Source: an uncultured Bacteroides sp. (GTDB taxonomy: Bacteria > Bacteroidota > Bacteroidia > Bacteroidales > Bacteroidaceae). From it: 58,908 nt of DNA. Where the stretch lies: contig USAN01000012.1 in NCBI GenBank assembly GCA_900552645.1, forward strand, positions 1 to 58,908. Direction: 5' to 3'. This document shows, piece by piece, positions 1-7,973 of this stretch; positions within the stretch are counted from its first letter, which is position 1, and the number at the start of each line of letters is the position of its first letter. The position numbers were made by a program, and so were the translations under genes. The notes beneath the pieces are model-generated. The model saw nothing but the letters and a program-made list of their open reading frames with translations, was not told the DNA's origin and searched no databases.

Positions 1-349
1 ATAAAGCAGTTGACGGGTTATACTTATTATATCTAAACCGGTTTACATATTTATTCAACAATTCGGTTTTAGTTGTCAAATATATGAAATATACTAAATC
101 TATTACTATGAAGTGTGAATGATGTGTGAATGATACAAGAGTAATATTCACACATAATCAACTAAATACCAATACATTGGAATTGTGAATGATGTGACAT
201 TAGTTTTAATTATTGGTATAGATAGTCAACTATTACACATTTTAATAAAGGAAATGTATATAAATTTAGTATACTTCATACATATAAAATGAACATAAAT
301 TAAGTCTATATAAAAATAAAATAGATAGAAATAAAACCGAGCATTTATT
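1..349. other. intergenic region with short repeats
   Basis: No convincing coding sequence is seen. The stretch is very AT-rich. It holds two back-to-back copies of the 11-mer GTGTGAATGAT at 113-123 and 124-134, an inverted ATTCACAC at 146-153, and a related TTGTGAATGATGTGA at about 183-195. No clear terminator for queE is visible. Confidence 0.6.
113..153. repeat. tandem 11-bp repeat with inverted half-copy
   Basis: GTGTGAATGAT occurs twice in direct tandem (113-134). Its first eight bases recur inverted as ATTCACAC at 146-153, so the element can also pair as a stem. Function is unknown. The arrangement of direct and inverted half-sites would suit a protein-binding site. Confidence 0.5.
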
Positions 350-895
350 TTATCTAATATCTATTAACTTATGGGTCTGCAAACTCAGTCTCCACTTAGG
401 ATGTTCAAGTATATATTCAATAACTTCAGTTGTATTCTTGCACGAGCATGGCTGTAAAAAATGAAATTTTGCAGCAATTGAAGAGTACACATCCAATGAC
501 TGACCGGTATACACCACTTTAATCTCATCTATTTTCTTTACCTTAATAACTGTGCCCTCCTTAGGAGAACATGTTACCCAATCAATATTTGTCGGTAATT
601 CACATGTACCATTTGTCTCTATACATACAAATCGTCCCACATTCTTAAGTTTTGAAACAAATTCCTCATCAACCCACAAGCTAGGTTCACCGCCTGTAAG
701 TACAATCATAGTTGAAGGATAACCTATTATCTCGTTTATTATCTCATCATCGGTCATCAAAGTTCCCATTTCGTGAACAGTATCACAAAAACCACATTTA
801 AGATTGCATCCGGAAAATCGAATAAAGACAGCAGGAGTACCGGTGTAATAACCCTCACCCTGCAAACTGTAGAAAATCTCGTTAATCTTTCTCAT
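350..895 (-). CDS. queE: 7-carboxy-7-deazaguanine synthase QueE
   Basis: Radical SAM enzyme that contracts 6-carboxytetrahydropterin to 7-carboxy-7-deazaguanine in preQ0/queuosine synthesis. The 181-residue protein opens with the family signature SLQGEG (residues 10-15) and then carries the cluster-binding cysteines C30, C34 and C37 (CNLKCGFC), the usual CX3CX2C spacing. A TGGEP motif for SAM binding follows. The length suits the short QueE type. Its ATG lies 14 bases inside the end of the upstream queD, so the two genes are translationally linked. QueC and QueF are not in this window. Confidence 0.95.
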   Translation of the reverse strand: MRKINEIFYSLQGEGYYTGTPAVFIRFSGCNLKCGFCDTVHEMGTLMTDDEIINEIIGYPSTMIVLTGGEPSLWVDEEFVSKLKNVGRFVCIETNGTCELPTNIDWVTCSPKEGTVIKVKKIDEIKVVYTGQSLDVYSSIAAKFHFLQPCSCKNTTEVIEYILEHPKWRLSLQTHKLIDIR

Positions 896-1214
896 ATACC
901 ACAGTATTACCTTCCGATTCGCGAACCTCTACCTTAAAACATGTAGTTATTTCATCACAAATCCACTTTGCTATATTTTCGGCAGTAGGATTAAAATCAA
1001 ATACCTCATTCAAGTTTCTATGATCGAGTCTACTCATAATCTTCTCTTTTATATGAGTAAAATCAATCACCATTCCATCTGAATTCAATTCATTTGAACA
1101 GCAATAAACTGTTACTATCCAATTGTGACCATGTAAATTCTCACATTTACTTTTATACGACAACTTCAAACTATGCGAAGCTGAAATTTCCATTCTTTTT
1201 ATTACAGTAAACAT
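882..1214 (-). CDS. queD: 6-carboxytetrahydropterin synthase QueD
   Basis: Converts 7,8-dihydroneopterin triphosphate to 6-carboxytetrahydropterin, the step before QueE. This 110-residue PTPS-family protein shows the zinc ligands H14, H28 and H30 (the latter in NLHGHNW) and the catalytic Cys24 just before them. A later LDHRNLN motif and a C-terminal glutamate-containing strand (VRESEGN) fit the pterin-anchoring region. It is the first gene of a two-gene operon with queE and overlaps it. A TAnnTTTG box lies about 57 bases upstream of its start. Confidence 0.95.
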   Translation of the reverse strand: MFTVIKRMEISASHSLKLSYKSKCENLHGHNWIVTVYCCSNELNSDGMVIDFTHIKEKIMSRLDHRNLNEVFDFNPTAENIAKWICDEITTCFKVEVRESEGNTVVYEKD

Positions 1215-1270
1215 ACAATTTAATTTTATTAAAAGAATGTATACCTAATGTCACCTCGGCTACATTGATG

Positions 1271-1278
1271 CAAATATA
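1271..1278 (-). promoter_or_regulatory. putative -7 box for queDE
   Basis: On the minus strand this reads TATATTTG, a perfect TAnnTTTG. A TTTG lies 21 bases upstream of it (plus-strand CAAA at 1300-1303), matching the Bacteroides -33/-7 layout. The predicted 5' UTR is about 50 bases. Confidence 0.6.
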
Positions 1279-1333
1279 ACTCATAAAAAAAGAATAATAC
1301 AAAAACATAAAAAGCTTTTTCATTAAATTGAAC

Positions 1334-1341
1334 TATCTTTG
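1334..1341 (+). promoter_or_regulatory. putative -7 box directly before the DUF454 gene
   Basis: TATCTTTG matches TAnnTTTG. The ATG at 1347 is only five bases past the box, so the expected transcription start falls on or next to the start codon. Confidence 0.5.
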
Positions 1342-1346
1342 CACCG

Positions 1347-1706
1347 ATGAAAGCGTTACTAACATTTTTAGGTATAATATCACTAACGTTGGGAATAATC
1401 GGAATAGTAGTTCCATTATTGCCAACTACTCCATTTCTGCTTTTGTCGGCCGCTATATTTTTTCGCACCTCACCCAAATTATACGAGTGGCTCATTAATC
1501 AAAAATATTTAGGCACCTACATCAGGAATTTCCGCGAACATAAAGCAATTCCACTACATGCAAAAATCATTTCGATAGCATTGATTTGGATTACGTTGGG
1601 ATATTGTACCATATGCATTACACCAATTATATGGTTAAAGTTTTTTTTCGTAATTTTAGCTATTTCCATTTCGTGGCACATATTATCTTATAAAACTTTT
1701 AAATAA
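1347..1706 (+). CDS. DUF454 (YbaN-type) inner-membrane protein
   Basis: A 119-residue membrane protein of the YbaN/DUF454 family. The function of this family is not established. It has an N-terminal hydrophobic segment (about 3-25) containing the family-typical VPLLPTTPFLLLSA stretch, then a short polar section with FRTSPKLYEWL, and two further hydrophobic helices near 72-110. Length is normal for the family. It is divergent from queDE. Its start codon almost abuts a -7 box, so the transcript may be leaderless. Confidence 0.85.
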   Translation: MKALLTFLGIISLTLGIIGIVVPLLPTTPFLLLSAAIFFRTSPKLYEWLINQKYLGTYIRNFREHKAIPLHAKIISIALIWITLGYCTICITPIIWLKFFFVILAISISWHILSYKTFK

Positions 1707-1781
1707 TATATGTTTAAATTGTTTTTTAACGTTATGCAATAAATTCTTATAAAAATATTTTCAAGTTTAATCCTAATCATA

Positions 1782-1789
1782 TATATTTG
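1782..1789 (+). promoter_or_regulatory. putative -7 box for the zapA operon
   Basis: TATATTTG, a perfect TAnnTTTG, 20 bases ahead of the ATG at 1809. The -33 region is only a weak TTTA. Confidence 0.5.
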
Positions 1790-1808
1790 TGTACAATTTT
1801 AGTATAGA

Positions 1809-2102
1809 ATGACTGAAGAAGATAAACAGCTATTAAATACTTTCGAAGCCAGACTTAGACATTTTATGTTTTTGCATGAAGAATTAAAAGAACATAACTC
1901 TAAGTTGGAAACGATTCTTTCCGAAAAGGAAGATGAGATAGAAAGTCTTAAACAGAAATGTAAACATTTGGAAACTCAATATACTAATTTAAAAATGGTA
2001 AGGACACTCAGTATTTATGACAATGATATTAAAGATACAAAAAAGAGACTGTCCGACCTTGTGCGTGAAGTCGATAAATGTATCGCTTTATTAAACCAAT
2101 AA
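1809..2102 (+). CDS. small coiled-coil protein upstream of zapA
   Basis: A 97-residue, highly charged protein without signal peptide or membrane segment. Residues about 20-65 have heptad-like spacing of Leu, Ile and Met among Glu and Lys, which predicts a long coiled coil. The C-terminal third (DTKKRLSDLVREVDKCIALL) is also helical. It sits 17 bases upstream of zapA in the same direction, so a cell-division helper that partners ZapA, similar in kind to ZapB, is a reasonable guess. That role is inferred from position and shape only. Confidence 0.7.
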   Translation: MTEEDKQLLNTFEARLRHFMFLHEELKEHNSKLETILSEKEDEIESLKQKCKHLETQYTNLKMVRTLSIYDNDIKDTKKRLSDLVREVDKCIALLNQ

Positions 2103-2119
2103 GATAAAACGATGCTATT

Positions 2120-2416
2120 ATGGACAAATTGATGAAGATACATTTACTGATTGACAATGAGCGCTATCCACTTACCATCCCACGCGAGGATGAGAAGTTG
2201 TATAGAGACGCTGCCAAGCAGATTGATAATAAACTAAACAAATACCGTAGTACTTTCCCGGACTTTTCTCCGAGTAAATATTGGGCTATGGTTGCACTTG
2301 AGTTAGCTTTTGAAAATACATCCTTGAAAGACAAAAATGACACACAACCTTATATGGCGAAAATAAAGGAGTTGACAAAAGATATAGAGAGCATAATTTA
2401 CGAGAAGAATAAATAA
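2120..2416 (+). CDS. zapA: cell division protein ZapA
   Basis: A 98-residue ZapA-family protein that in other bacteria cross-links FtsZ protofilaments at the division ring. The N-terminal part has the family's beta-hairpin pattern (KIHLLIDNERYPLTI) followed by DEKLYRDAAKQID, where the amphipathic helix begins. The C-terminal half forms a coiled-coil dimerisation helix. It is preceded by a small coiled-coil protein and followed after a terminator-like hairpin by rny, an order consistent with one division/RNA-turnover cluster. Confidence 0.9.
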   Translation: MDKLMKIHLLIDNERYPLTIPREDEKLYRDAAKQIDNKLNKYRSTFPDFSPSKYWAMVALELAFENTSLKDKNDTQPYMAKIKELTKDIESIIYEKNK

Positions 2417-2444
2417 ATAGTTTATAATTAACAAATGATATTCA

Positions 2445-2495
2445 CGCACGCCTAAGCCAAGAATTTATTATTCTTGATTAAGGTCGTGCTTTTTT
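2445..2495 (+). terminator. hairpin with T-run between zapA and rny
   Basis: GCACG...CGTGC closes a bulged stem whose inner part CAAGAAT/ATTCTTG is perfect, with loop TTATT, followed by six T residues. It has the form of an intrinsic terminator. The rny ATG is only about 20 bases downstream with no obvious promoter in between, so it may act as a partial terminator or attenuator, or as an RNA processing site. Confidence 0.7.
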
Positions 2496-2515
2496 ATTTA
2501 TATAAATTAATAACA

Positions 2516-4051
2516 ATGGTAACAACAGTAATAATAGCAATTGTTTGTTTCGCTATAGGTGGAGGGTTATCGTATGTGCTTTTCAAATATGGCTTGAAAG
2601 CTAAATACGATATCATCATAAAGGAGGCTGAAACCGAAGCCGAAGTAATAAAGAAAAACAAACTTCTGGAGGTTAAGGAAAAATTCCTTAATAAAAAAGC
2701 CGATTTAGAGAAGGAGGTTGCAATAAGAAACCAAAAAATCCAACAGGCAGAGAACAAGCTTAAGCAGCGCGAACTTATGTTGAACCAAAAACAAGATGAA
2801 GTTCAGCGTAAGCGTAATGAGGCTGAAGCTATCAAGGAAAATCTTGAAGCTCAGATGGGAATAGTTGAAAAGAAAAAAGATGAGCTTGACAAACTTCAGG
2901 CGCAAGAAAGAGAGAAACTTGAAGTTCTTTCAGGTCTTTCGGCAGAAGAGGCTAAAGAGCGTTTGGTAGAATCTTTAAAAGAAGAAGCTAAAACTCAGGC
3001 AGCATCTTATATAAATGACATTATGGACGATGCAAAGCTTTCGGCTAACAAGGAAGCAAAACGCATCGTTATTCAATCTATACAAAGAGTGGCTACAGAA
3101 ACTGCAATCGAGAATTCGGTTACTGTATTCCATATTGAATCGGACGAAATCAAAGGTCGTATTATTGGACGTGAAGGTCGTAACATACGTGCTCTTGAAG
3201 CTGCTACCGGTGTTGAAATTGTTGTTGACGATACTCCAGAAGCTATTGTTCTTTCGGCATTCGACCCAGTTCGCCGCGAAATTGCTCGTCTTGCGCTACA
3301 CCAACTTGTAACAGACGGTCGTATTCATCCTGCACGTATTGAAGAGGTTGTTGCAAAAGTACGTAAACAGGTAGAAGATGAAATTATCGAAACAGGTAAA
3401 CGTACTACTATAGATTTAGGTATTCATGGATTACATCCTGAACTTATTCGTATTATCGGTAAGATGAAATACCGTTCTTCATACGGACAGAACTTATTAC
3501 AGCATGCGCGTGAGACAGCCAATCTTTGTGCTGTGATGGCTTCCGAACTTGGATTGAATCCTAAGAAAGCGAAACGTGCAGGACTTTTACATGATATTGG
3601 TAAAGTGCCTGATGAAGAACCAGAGTTGCCACATGCACTTCTTGGTATGAAATTAGCCGAGAAATTTAAAGAAAAACCTGATATTTGTAATGCAATTGGT
3701 GCTCACCATGATGAAACAGAAATGACAAGCTTACTTGCTCCTATCGTACAAGTTTGTGATGCTATTTCGGGAGCTCGTCCTGGTGCACGTCGTGAAATTG
3801 TAGAAGCATACATCAAACGTCTTAATGATCTTGAACAACTTGCAATGTCTTATCCTGGTGTAACGAAGACTTATGCTATCCAGGCAGGTAGAGAACTTCG
3901 TGTTATTGTAGGAGCTGATAAGATTGATGATAAGGAAACCGAAAATCTTTCTACTGAAATAGCTAAAAAGATTCAGGATGAAATGACTTATCCGGGACAA
4001 GTAAAGATTACAGTAATACGCGAAACACGTGCTGTAAGCTTCGCTAAATAA
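2516..4051 (+). CDS. rny: ribonuclease Y
   Basis: Membrane-anchored endoribonuclease that initiates mRNA decay. From the ATG at 2516 the protein has 511 residues, the usual size. It has a transmembrane anchor (about 3-25), a long coiled coil (about 30-190), a KH RNA-binding domain with GRIIGREGRNIRALE (about 205-265), and an HD domain with the metal-binding HD pair at 359-360 (LLHDIGK). A longer frame exists from a TTG at 2474, but its extra 14 residues would be encoded within the terminator hairpin, so the ATG is preferred. Confidence 0.95.
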   Translation: MVTTVIIAIVCFAIGGGLSYVLFKYGLKAKYDIIIKEAETEAEVIKKNKLLEVKEKFLNKKADLEKEVAIRNQKIQQAENKLKQRELMLNQKQDEVQRKRNEAEAIKENLEAQMGIVEKKKDELDKLQAQEREKLEVLSGLSAEEAKERLVESLKEEAKTQAASYINDIMDDAKLSANKEAKRIVIQSIQRVATETAIENSVTVFHIESDEIKGRIIGREGRNIRALEAATGVEIVVDDTPEAIVLSAFDPVRREIARLALHQLVTDGRIHPARIEEVVAKVRKQVEDEIIETGKRTTIDLGIHGLHPELIRIIGKMKYRSSYGQNLLQHARETANLCAVMASELGLNPKKAKRAGLLHDIGKVPDEEPELPHALLGMKLAEKFKEKPDICNAIGAHHDETEMTSLLAPIVQVCDAISGARPGARREIVEAYIKRLNDLEQLAMSYPGVTKTYAIQAGRELRVIVGADKIDDKETENLSTEIAKKIQDEMTYPGQVKITVIRETRAVSFAK

Positions 4052-4056
4052 ATAAT

Positions 4057-4118
4057 AAGTATTCTTATAAATTAAGAGCCATCCCCATAAGGATGGCTCT
4101 TAATTTATAAGAATACTT
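4057..4118. terminator. 28-bp perfect inverted repeat, bidirectional terminator
   Basis: Arms 4057-4084 and 4091-4118 are perfectly complementary over 28 bp around the loop CCATAA. It lies between the convergent rny and the TlpA-like gene. The GC-rich core GAGCCATCC/GGATGGCTC is flanked by A/T tracts on both sides, so it can end transcripts from either strand. Confidence 0.9.
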
Positions 4119-4129
4119 ATCTAACAATA

Positions 4130-5362
4130 TCAATTAATCAATTCTTTTATCTTACCTTCCATTTCCTTACCGTTTAAGTCTTTATTGAACCCTATAGAAT
4201 GGTACCTTATTATACCATCTTTATCTACTATAAAGAACTGAGGTACGGATGTATTTTCTCCACAAAAATTCTTAAACACATCATTATTACCAATTAGAAA
4301 GGGATAGTTTACTGAATTCTTTTCTATATAGAATTTAATTTGACTTGCACTTCGTTTCCAACTCTCAATAGCCAAAACCTGTAAATCTTCTACAGAATAT
4401 CGGTCTCTAAGATCATTCAGAAAAGGTATTGAGATCAGACATGGACCACATCCTACTCCTGTAAATTCAATCAACATTATCTTTGAGTTAGACTTGGATG
4501 AATAAAATTTCACATCATTTGAATCATATAATTCGAAATGTGCCATTTTTTTACCAATCAAAGAATTCGCTTTATTATCTTTTTTAGTCTGCTTGTCATG
4601 AAACCATTGCACATCATAATCGGGTTGAAAATAATTTCTGACATCAATGCTATCAATATTAAGTTGGTTAATTTTCACATTATCGCATCTTGCTGAATTC
4701 ATTCCATCATATCTGGTCTTCATATACTTATATGGCAAACTATCATTCTTATTTATCCATAATTCATAAATCATTGTAGGATCACTACATAAATGAAGTG
4801 GATCTTCCATTTTATAGTCTCGACCAAAAAACTCTACCATCTTATCTTCATTTATAGTAATCTTAAAACAAAAATCATCTGTATCCTCTTGCAATGATAC
4901 AGAAATAGTATCTTTAGTATTTAACGCATAATATATAATACTCTTAGTATAGTTAAAAAAAGGAGCACTAAGGGGACGAAACGGAATTTTCCCATGAGGG
5001 TGAGGTGTTTTTATATAATCATAAACTCTAATCATTTTTGATTCTTTGTAAACAGTAGCTTTACGATAGCCATCATACCCGAAACTAAAGTCTTTATATT
5101 CTTTATCATTCCATTTTAAAAGTGAAGAACCTATAGTAGTATCTTTGGGATTGATCATTTCAATCTCGTGACTTGGAGATAAGTAATTAACTATCGTATC
5201 TCCATTTATTTTATAACATACATGAATTATATAATCCGCATCATGTATTCCATTAAGTTTGTTATACACATTGATTAAAAGATTATTATTTCGGTTTTGT
5301 GCATAAGAGTCCGTATTCCATTGGAATACAAGACTCAATATTATAAGGATCCATTTCATCAT
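4130..5362 (-). CDS. TlpA-like thioredoxin-fold protein with long N-terminal domain
   Basis: A 410-residue exported protein. It has a signal peptide ending near SYAQ. A domain of about 250 residues that I do not recognise follows, and then a C-terminal thioredoxin-like domain (about 275-410) with the redox motif CGPC inside VGCGPCLISIPFLNDL and a later VPQFFIVDKDG cis-proline strand. The family works as a periplasmic thiol-disulfide oxidoreductase. It is last in the run of minus-strand genes headed by BlaI, 26 bases after the outer-membrane receptor gene. Two ATG codons stand in tandem at the start, and either may be used. The substrate is unknown. Confidence 0.85.
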   Translation of the reverse strand: MMKWILIILSLVFQWNTDSYAQNRNNNLLINVYNKLNGIHDADYIIHVCYKINGDTIVNYLSPSHEIEMINPKDTTIGSSLLKWNDKEYKDFSFGYDGYRKATVYKESKMIRVYDYIKTPHPHGKIPFRPLSAPFFNYTKSIIYYALNTKDTISVSLQEDTDDFCFKITINEDKMVEFFGRDYKMEDPLHLCSDPTMIYELWINKNDSLPYKYMKTRYDGMNSARCDNVKINQLNIDSIDVRNYFQPDYDVQWFHDKQTKKDNKANSLIGKKMAHFELYDSNDVKFYSSKSNSKIMLIEFTGVGCGPCLISIPFLNDLRDRYSVEDLQVLAIESWKRSASQIKFYIEKNSVNYPFLIGNNDVFKNFCGENTSVPQFFIVDKDGIIRYHSIGFNKDLNGKEMEGKIKELIN

Positions 5363-5388
5363 ATTACATCGTTATTATTGATAATATA

Positions 5389-7905
5389 CTAATTTCCACC
5401 TCCAGATGATGATCCATTGCTACTTTCGCCTGCTTTTGTATCATCATTCACTATACTCCTCTTAGCTTTCTTTACAGCCGCCTGTAATTTGCCTAATCTA
5501 TAACTTATATTGAACCCATAATATCTCATCGGAGTTTTTGAAGAATAATAAGTGGCGTAATGTCCTAACTTCTCACTATTAATCATGCGCGTCTGTTTAA
5601 ATGTTACGTAATGAGTAAACGGATTCTGAATATTTGCAGATATCATAAGACGTTTCTCTTTTAAGAAAGAGCGGTTAATATTAAGTCCATAATAAAACAT
5701 AGAACCACTCTCTCCTTGCAAAGAGACTCTCTTTGAGTACCCTCCGGCATTAAGGTTCAGTTTAATATCAAGAGGCAAAGTCTGCTGTATTCCTCCCCAA
5801 AAGTTACCATTCCATCCATGATTAGATAAATTTAGAGGTGCCTTGCTGCCATAGTCTACATAACCTCCATTAAGATTAGCATTAAAACGAGTAGTTTTCG
5901 TCATGCTCCAATTAATGTAGGCCGACATTCGTATACGCTTCTCACTACCAATATTATCAAAAGTAGTATTCTGCACACTATACTCCTTACCATCTGTACC
6001 AGTATCTTTAGTTATAAAACTGTACTGCTCGATACTATTGTTTACAAATGAATAGTTTAACGACATATTAACACTAAATTTTGGAGTAAAATTGCCATAA
6101 GTAAGAGATATATTATGAGCTTTCTCAGGGTCCAAATCAGGATTTCCATATCTTATATTAGAAGGGTCTGTCCTGTTGATAAAAGGGTTAAGATAATAAA
6201 TTGACGGGCGACTTATACGCATATTGTACGAAATTTTTATATTCTGTGTATTGCTCAATTTAAAGCCTAAATTGGCCGAAGGAACTATATTATTAAAGTT
6301 TGCATCAAAATCCTTAGATCTGTTCTCATTATACTTTACGCTCATAAATGAGTGTTCGTAACGTAATCCTGTTTTAAAAGAGAAATTCTTGACAGCAAAC
6401 TTATATTCACCATAAGCCGCAACTATATCATAGCGCTGATCATATTTTGAACTTTGATCTTGGTTTTCGAGAAATCCCTCACCTTTATCATAATAATTCT
6501 TACTGTCACTACTATTGAGCCTAAGAATATATTTTGTACCGGTATTTATAGTATGTTTCTTTGCAATAGGGGTAGTATAATCAAGCTGAAACGTATGTTC
6601 ATCAGTATTCTCTTTTGTCTTATAATGCATATCAGTCAAAGCAAATGGATAATTTTTTATATTATCATAATATGTATAACTGCTATTATCACCGGGATTA
6701 GAACTTAAACGATAAGAAAAAGTAAGCAGCTTATCTTTATTACTCTTGAAAGAATGCTGATAATCAAAACCTACATTAATATCCTTTTGTGAATTATCAC
6801 CATATCCATCAACATCATAACTATATACAGATTCATGATTAACATTACTCATGATAGTATTACCTTCATTTCTTCCATTAAAATCATATCCCCATAATCC
6901 GGCCGAAAATGTTACTAAATTCAGAGAATCTATTTCATAACTACCCTCCATCGAGCCATATTGAAAATTCCCACTATTTTTAGAACTGTAATTACTTTCA
7001 AGATACTTATTAGTATCATCATCAAACATTTCTCGTAGTTGATTAGAATACGCCCTCTCTCCATCTTGATGATTATAAGAGTAATTACCTGTAAGAGTAA
7101 ACTTTCCCAGTTGGACAGTTCCATAGGCACCTGCATTCATTCCACGATTGCCTGCTCCAGCTTTCAAAGTAACATTATATCCTTCCATCTTTGTCCCATC
7201 ATCGGTTACTATGTTAAGTATTCCCGACAATCCTTCGGCATCATATTTTGCTCCGGGATCGGTTATTACCTCTATCTTCTTGATGGTATTTGCAGGCATA
7301 TTTTTAAATATATCCTTAGGATTCTTACTCATCATACTGTTAGGTTTATTATTTACATGCACCTTAAAATTACTGCTTCCATTAATCTGAATATTATCTT
7401 CTCCATCTACAGTTACCAATGGAACCTTTCTAAGCATTTCAAGAACTGTATTAGTCTGAGACTCGGGATCTTCCTTTATATTGTACTCTATCTTGTCTAT
7501 ATCCGATTTAACTAATGGCTTAGCAGCAACTACCTCTACACCCTTAAGCATCTCGCTAGATTCAGAAACTAGTATTTTCCCTAAATTAACAGAAGGCTCA
7601 TCGGCCGATAATCTGAATTCTCTTGATATATTCGATTTTCCTACAGATGTAAATGTAATTATATAGGTTCCACTAGAAGGTAGTTTTTCATTGAAGCCAC
7701 CATTAACACCTGTAACATTAAGTTTTATAGGCTTCTTTATATTATTCTTTAATGCTATTCTTATTGTAGCATAAGGTTCGCCATCATTAGTAAGAGAATC
7801 GATTAATAAACCTTTTACACTATAAATGGTATTATTTTTTTGAGCTTGTGCACCCACTCCAATGCTTACGAGCATCAGAGAACAGATAATAAAAAAGTTT
7901 CTCAT
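5389..7905 (-). CDS. outer-membrane beta-barrel receptor (TonB-dependent receptor-like)
   Basis: An 838-residue outer-membrane protein with a signal peptide ending at VGAQAQ. Residues about 28-110 look like a carboxypeptidase-regulatory-like beta-sandwich. Next comes a plug-like region (about 120-240) with LEMLRKVPLVTVDGEDNIQINGSS and IKKIEVITDPGAKYDAEG, and then a long series of amphipathic strands typical of the Outer-membrane beta-barrel family found beside Bacteroidota regulators. It is shorter than SusC proteins and no SusD follows, so it is probably not a glycan importer. The C-terminus is an odd Ser/Gly-rich tail. It belongs to the BlaI-M56-TPR operon. Confidence 0.85.
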   Translation of the reverse strand: MRNFFIICSLMLVSIGVGAQAQKNNTIYSVKGLLIDSLTNDGEPYATIRIALKNNIKKPIKLNVTGVNGGFNEKLPSSGTYIITFTSVGKSNISREFRLSADEPSVNLGKILVSESSEMLKGVEVVAAKPLVKSDIDKIEYNIKEDPESQTNTVLEMLRKVPLVTVDGEDNIQINGSSNFKVHVNNKPNSMMSKNPKDIFKNMPANTIKKIEVITDPGAKYDAEGLSGILNIVTDDGTKMEGYNVTLKAGAGNRGMNAGAYGTVQLGKFTLTGNYSYNHQDGERAYSNQLREMFDDDTNKYLESNYSSKNSGNFQYGSMEGSYEIDSLNLVTFSAGLWGYDFNGRNEGNTIMSNVNHESVYSYDVDGYGDNSQKDINVGFDYQHSFKSNKDKLLTFSYRLSSNPGDNSSYTYYDNIKNYPFALTDMHYKTKENTDEHTFQLDYTTPIAKKHTINTGTKYILRLNSSDSKNYYDKGEGFLENQDQSSKYDQRYDIVAAYGEYKFAVKNFSFKTGLRYEHSFMSVKYNENRSKDFDANFNNIVPSANLGFKLSNTQNIKISYNMRISRPSIYYLNPFINRTDPSNIRYGNPDLDPEKAHNISLTYGNFTPKFSVNMSLNYSFVNNSIEQYSFITKDTGTDGKEYSVQNTTFDNIGSEKRIRMSAYINWSMTKTTRFNANLNGGYVDYGSKAPLNLSNHGWNGNFWGGIQQTLPLDIKLNLNAGGYSKRVSLQGESGSMFYYGLNINRSFLKEKRLMISANIQNPFTHYVTFKQTRMINSEKLGHYATYYSSKTPMRYYGFNISYRLGKLQAAVKKAKRSIVNDDTKAGESSNGSSSGGGN

Positions 7906-7940
7906 GTTTAGAATTTTAATTATTTACAATCCTGGTAATT

Positions 7941-7973
7941 ATAGTATGTATAAATAAAAATAGATCATACTAT
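7941..7973 (-). other. small inverted repeat over the TPR gene stop codon
   Basis: ATAGTATG (7941-7948) and CATACTAT (7966-7973) are perfect 8-bp arms and overlap the TAG stop of the upstream gene. On the minus strand no T-run follows, so it may be an intra-operon processing or stabilising hairpin rather than a terminator. Confidence 0.4.

Noticed and set aside
2417..2515. 6S RNA gene after zapA
   Set aside because: In gamma-proteobacteria 6S RNA follows zapA, but this gap has about 99 bases and only one hairpin, too short for the usual 160-200 base RNA with a large central bubble.
2474..2515. Longer RNase Y starting at a TTG
   Set aside because: The extra codons lie in the terminator-like hairpin and add hydrophobic residues before the normal membrane anchor. 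The ATG at 2516 fits the family.
7039..7515. Plus-strand frame inside the outer-membrane receptor gene
   Set aside because: A shadow frame opposite a clearly coding minus-strand gene, with no family resemblance and no start context.
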